Of a DNA stretch of 5,657 nucleotides, positions 5,653-5,657 are shown one piece after another. The stretch's first letter is position 1, and each line of letters begins with the position of its first letter. The notes under the pieces are model-generated. The model saw nothing but the letters and a program-made list of their open reading frames with translations, was not told the DNA's origin and did not search any database. This DNA is from Oscillospiraceae bacterium. Its GTDB lineage: Bacteria > Bacillota > Clostridia > Oscillospirales > Ruminococcaceae. The stretch is taken from the NCBI GenBank assembly GCA_902798675.1, contig CADBXQ010000053.1:1-5657 (forward strand), given 5' to 3'. The position numbers and the translations under genes were made by a program.

Positions 5653-5657
5653 ATTTA

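Overview
The window is bacterial DNA, most likely from a low-GC Bacillota (Clostridia-type) organism. The reasons are strong AAGGAGG/GGAGG ribosome binding sites, sigma-A-like promoter hexamers, a monofunctional formate-THF ligase, and an rpiB-upp neighbourhood typical of Firmicutes. TGA is used as a stop (tsaE, tsaB), so the genetic code is the normal one. The taxonomic call is an inference from gene content and style, not from a marker comparison.

Layout. Bases 1-1044 (minus strand) carry a family-2 glycosyltransferase whose 3' end is cut by the window edge. It begins with what looks like a complete Sec signal peptide, which is odd for an enzyme class that normally works in the cytoplasm on nucleotide sugars. 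Bases 1045-1693 are a 649-bp divergent intergenic region. It holds a promoter for the glycosyltransferase, a GC-rich island that folds into a long stem-loop and ends in an intrinsic terminator (a candidate stand-alone structured RNA on the plus strand, about 1246-1383), about 200 bp of AT-rich DNA with nothing recognisable, and a very good promoter (1601-1629) for the downstream operon. Bases 1694-5652 are five plus-strand genes packed head to tail: fhs, tsaE, tsaB, rpiB and upp. fhs and tsaE abut with no gap, tsaE and tsaB are 7 bases apart, tsaB and rpiB overlap by 4 bases (ATGA), and upp follows rpiB after 41 bases.

How the genes fit together. The five plus-strand genes are all housekeeping: one-carbon activation for purine synthesis (Fhs), the t6A tRNA modification machinery (TsaE, TsaB), pentose-phosphate isomerisation (RpiB) and PRPP-dependent uracil salvage (Upp). 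RpiB supplies ribose-5-phosphate, the precursor of the PRPP that Upp consumes, and Fhs supplies formyl groups for purines, so four of the five can loosely be grouped as nucleotide/tRNA metabolism.

The parts that deserve a second look are the candidate structured RNA and the signal-peptide-bearing glycosyltransferase. The rest is ordinary core metabolism.
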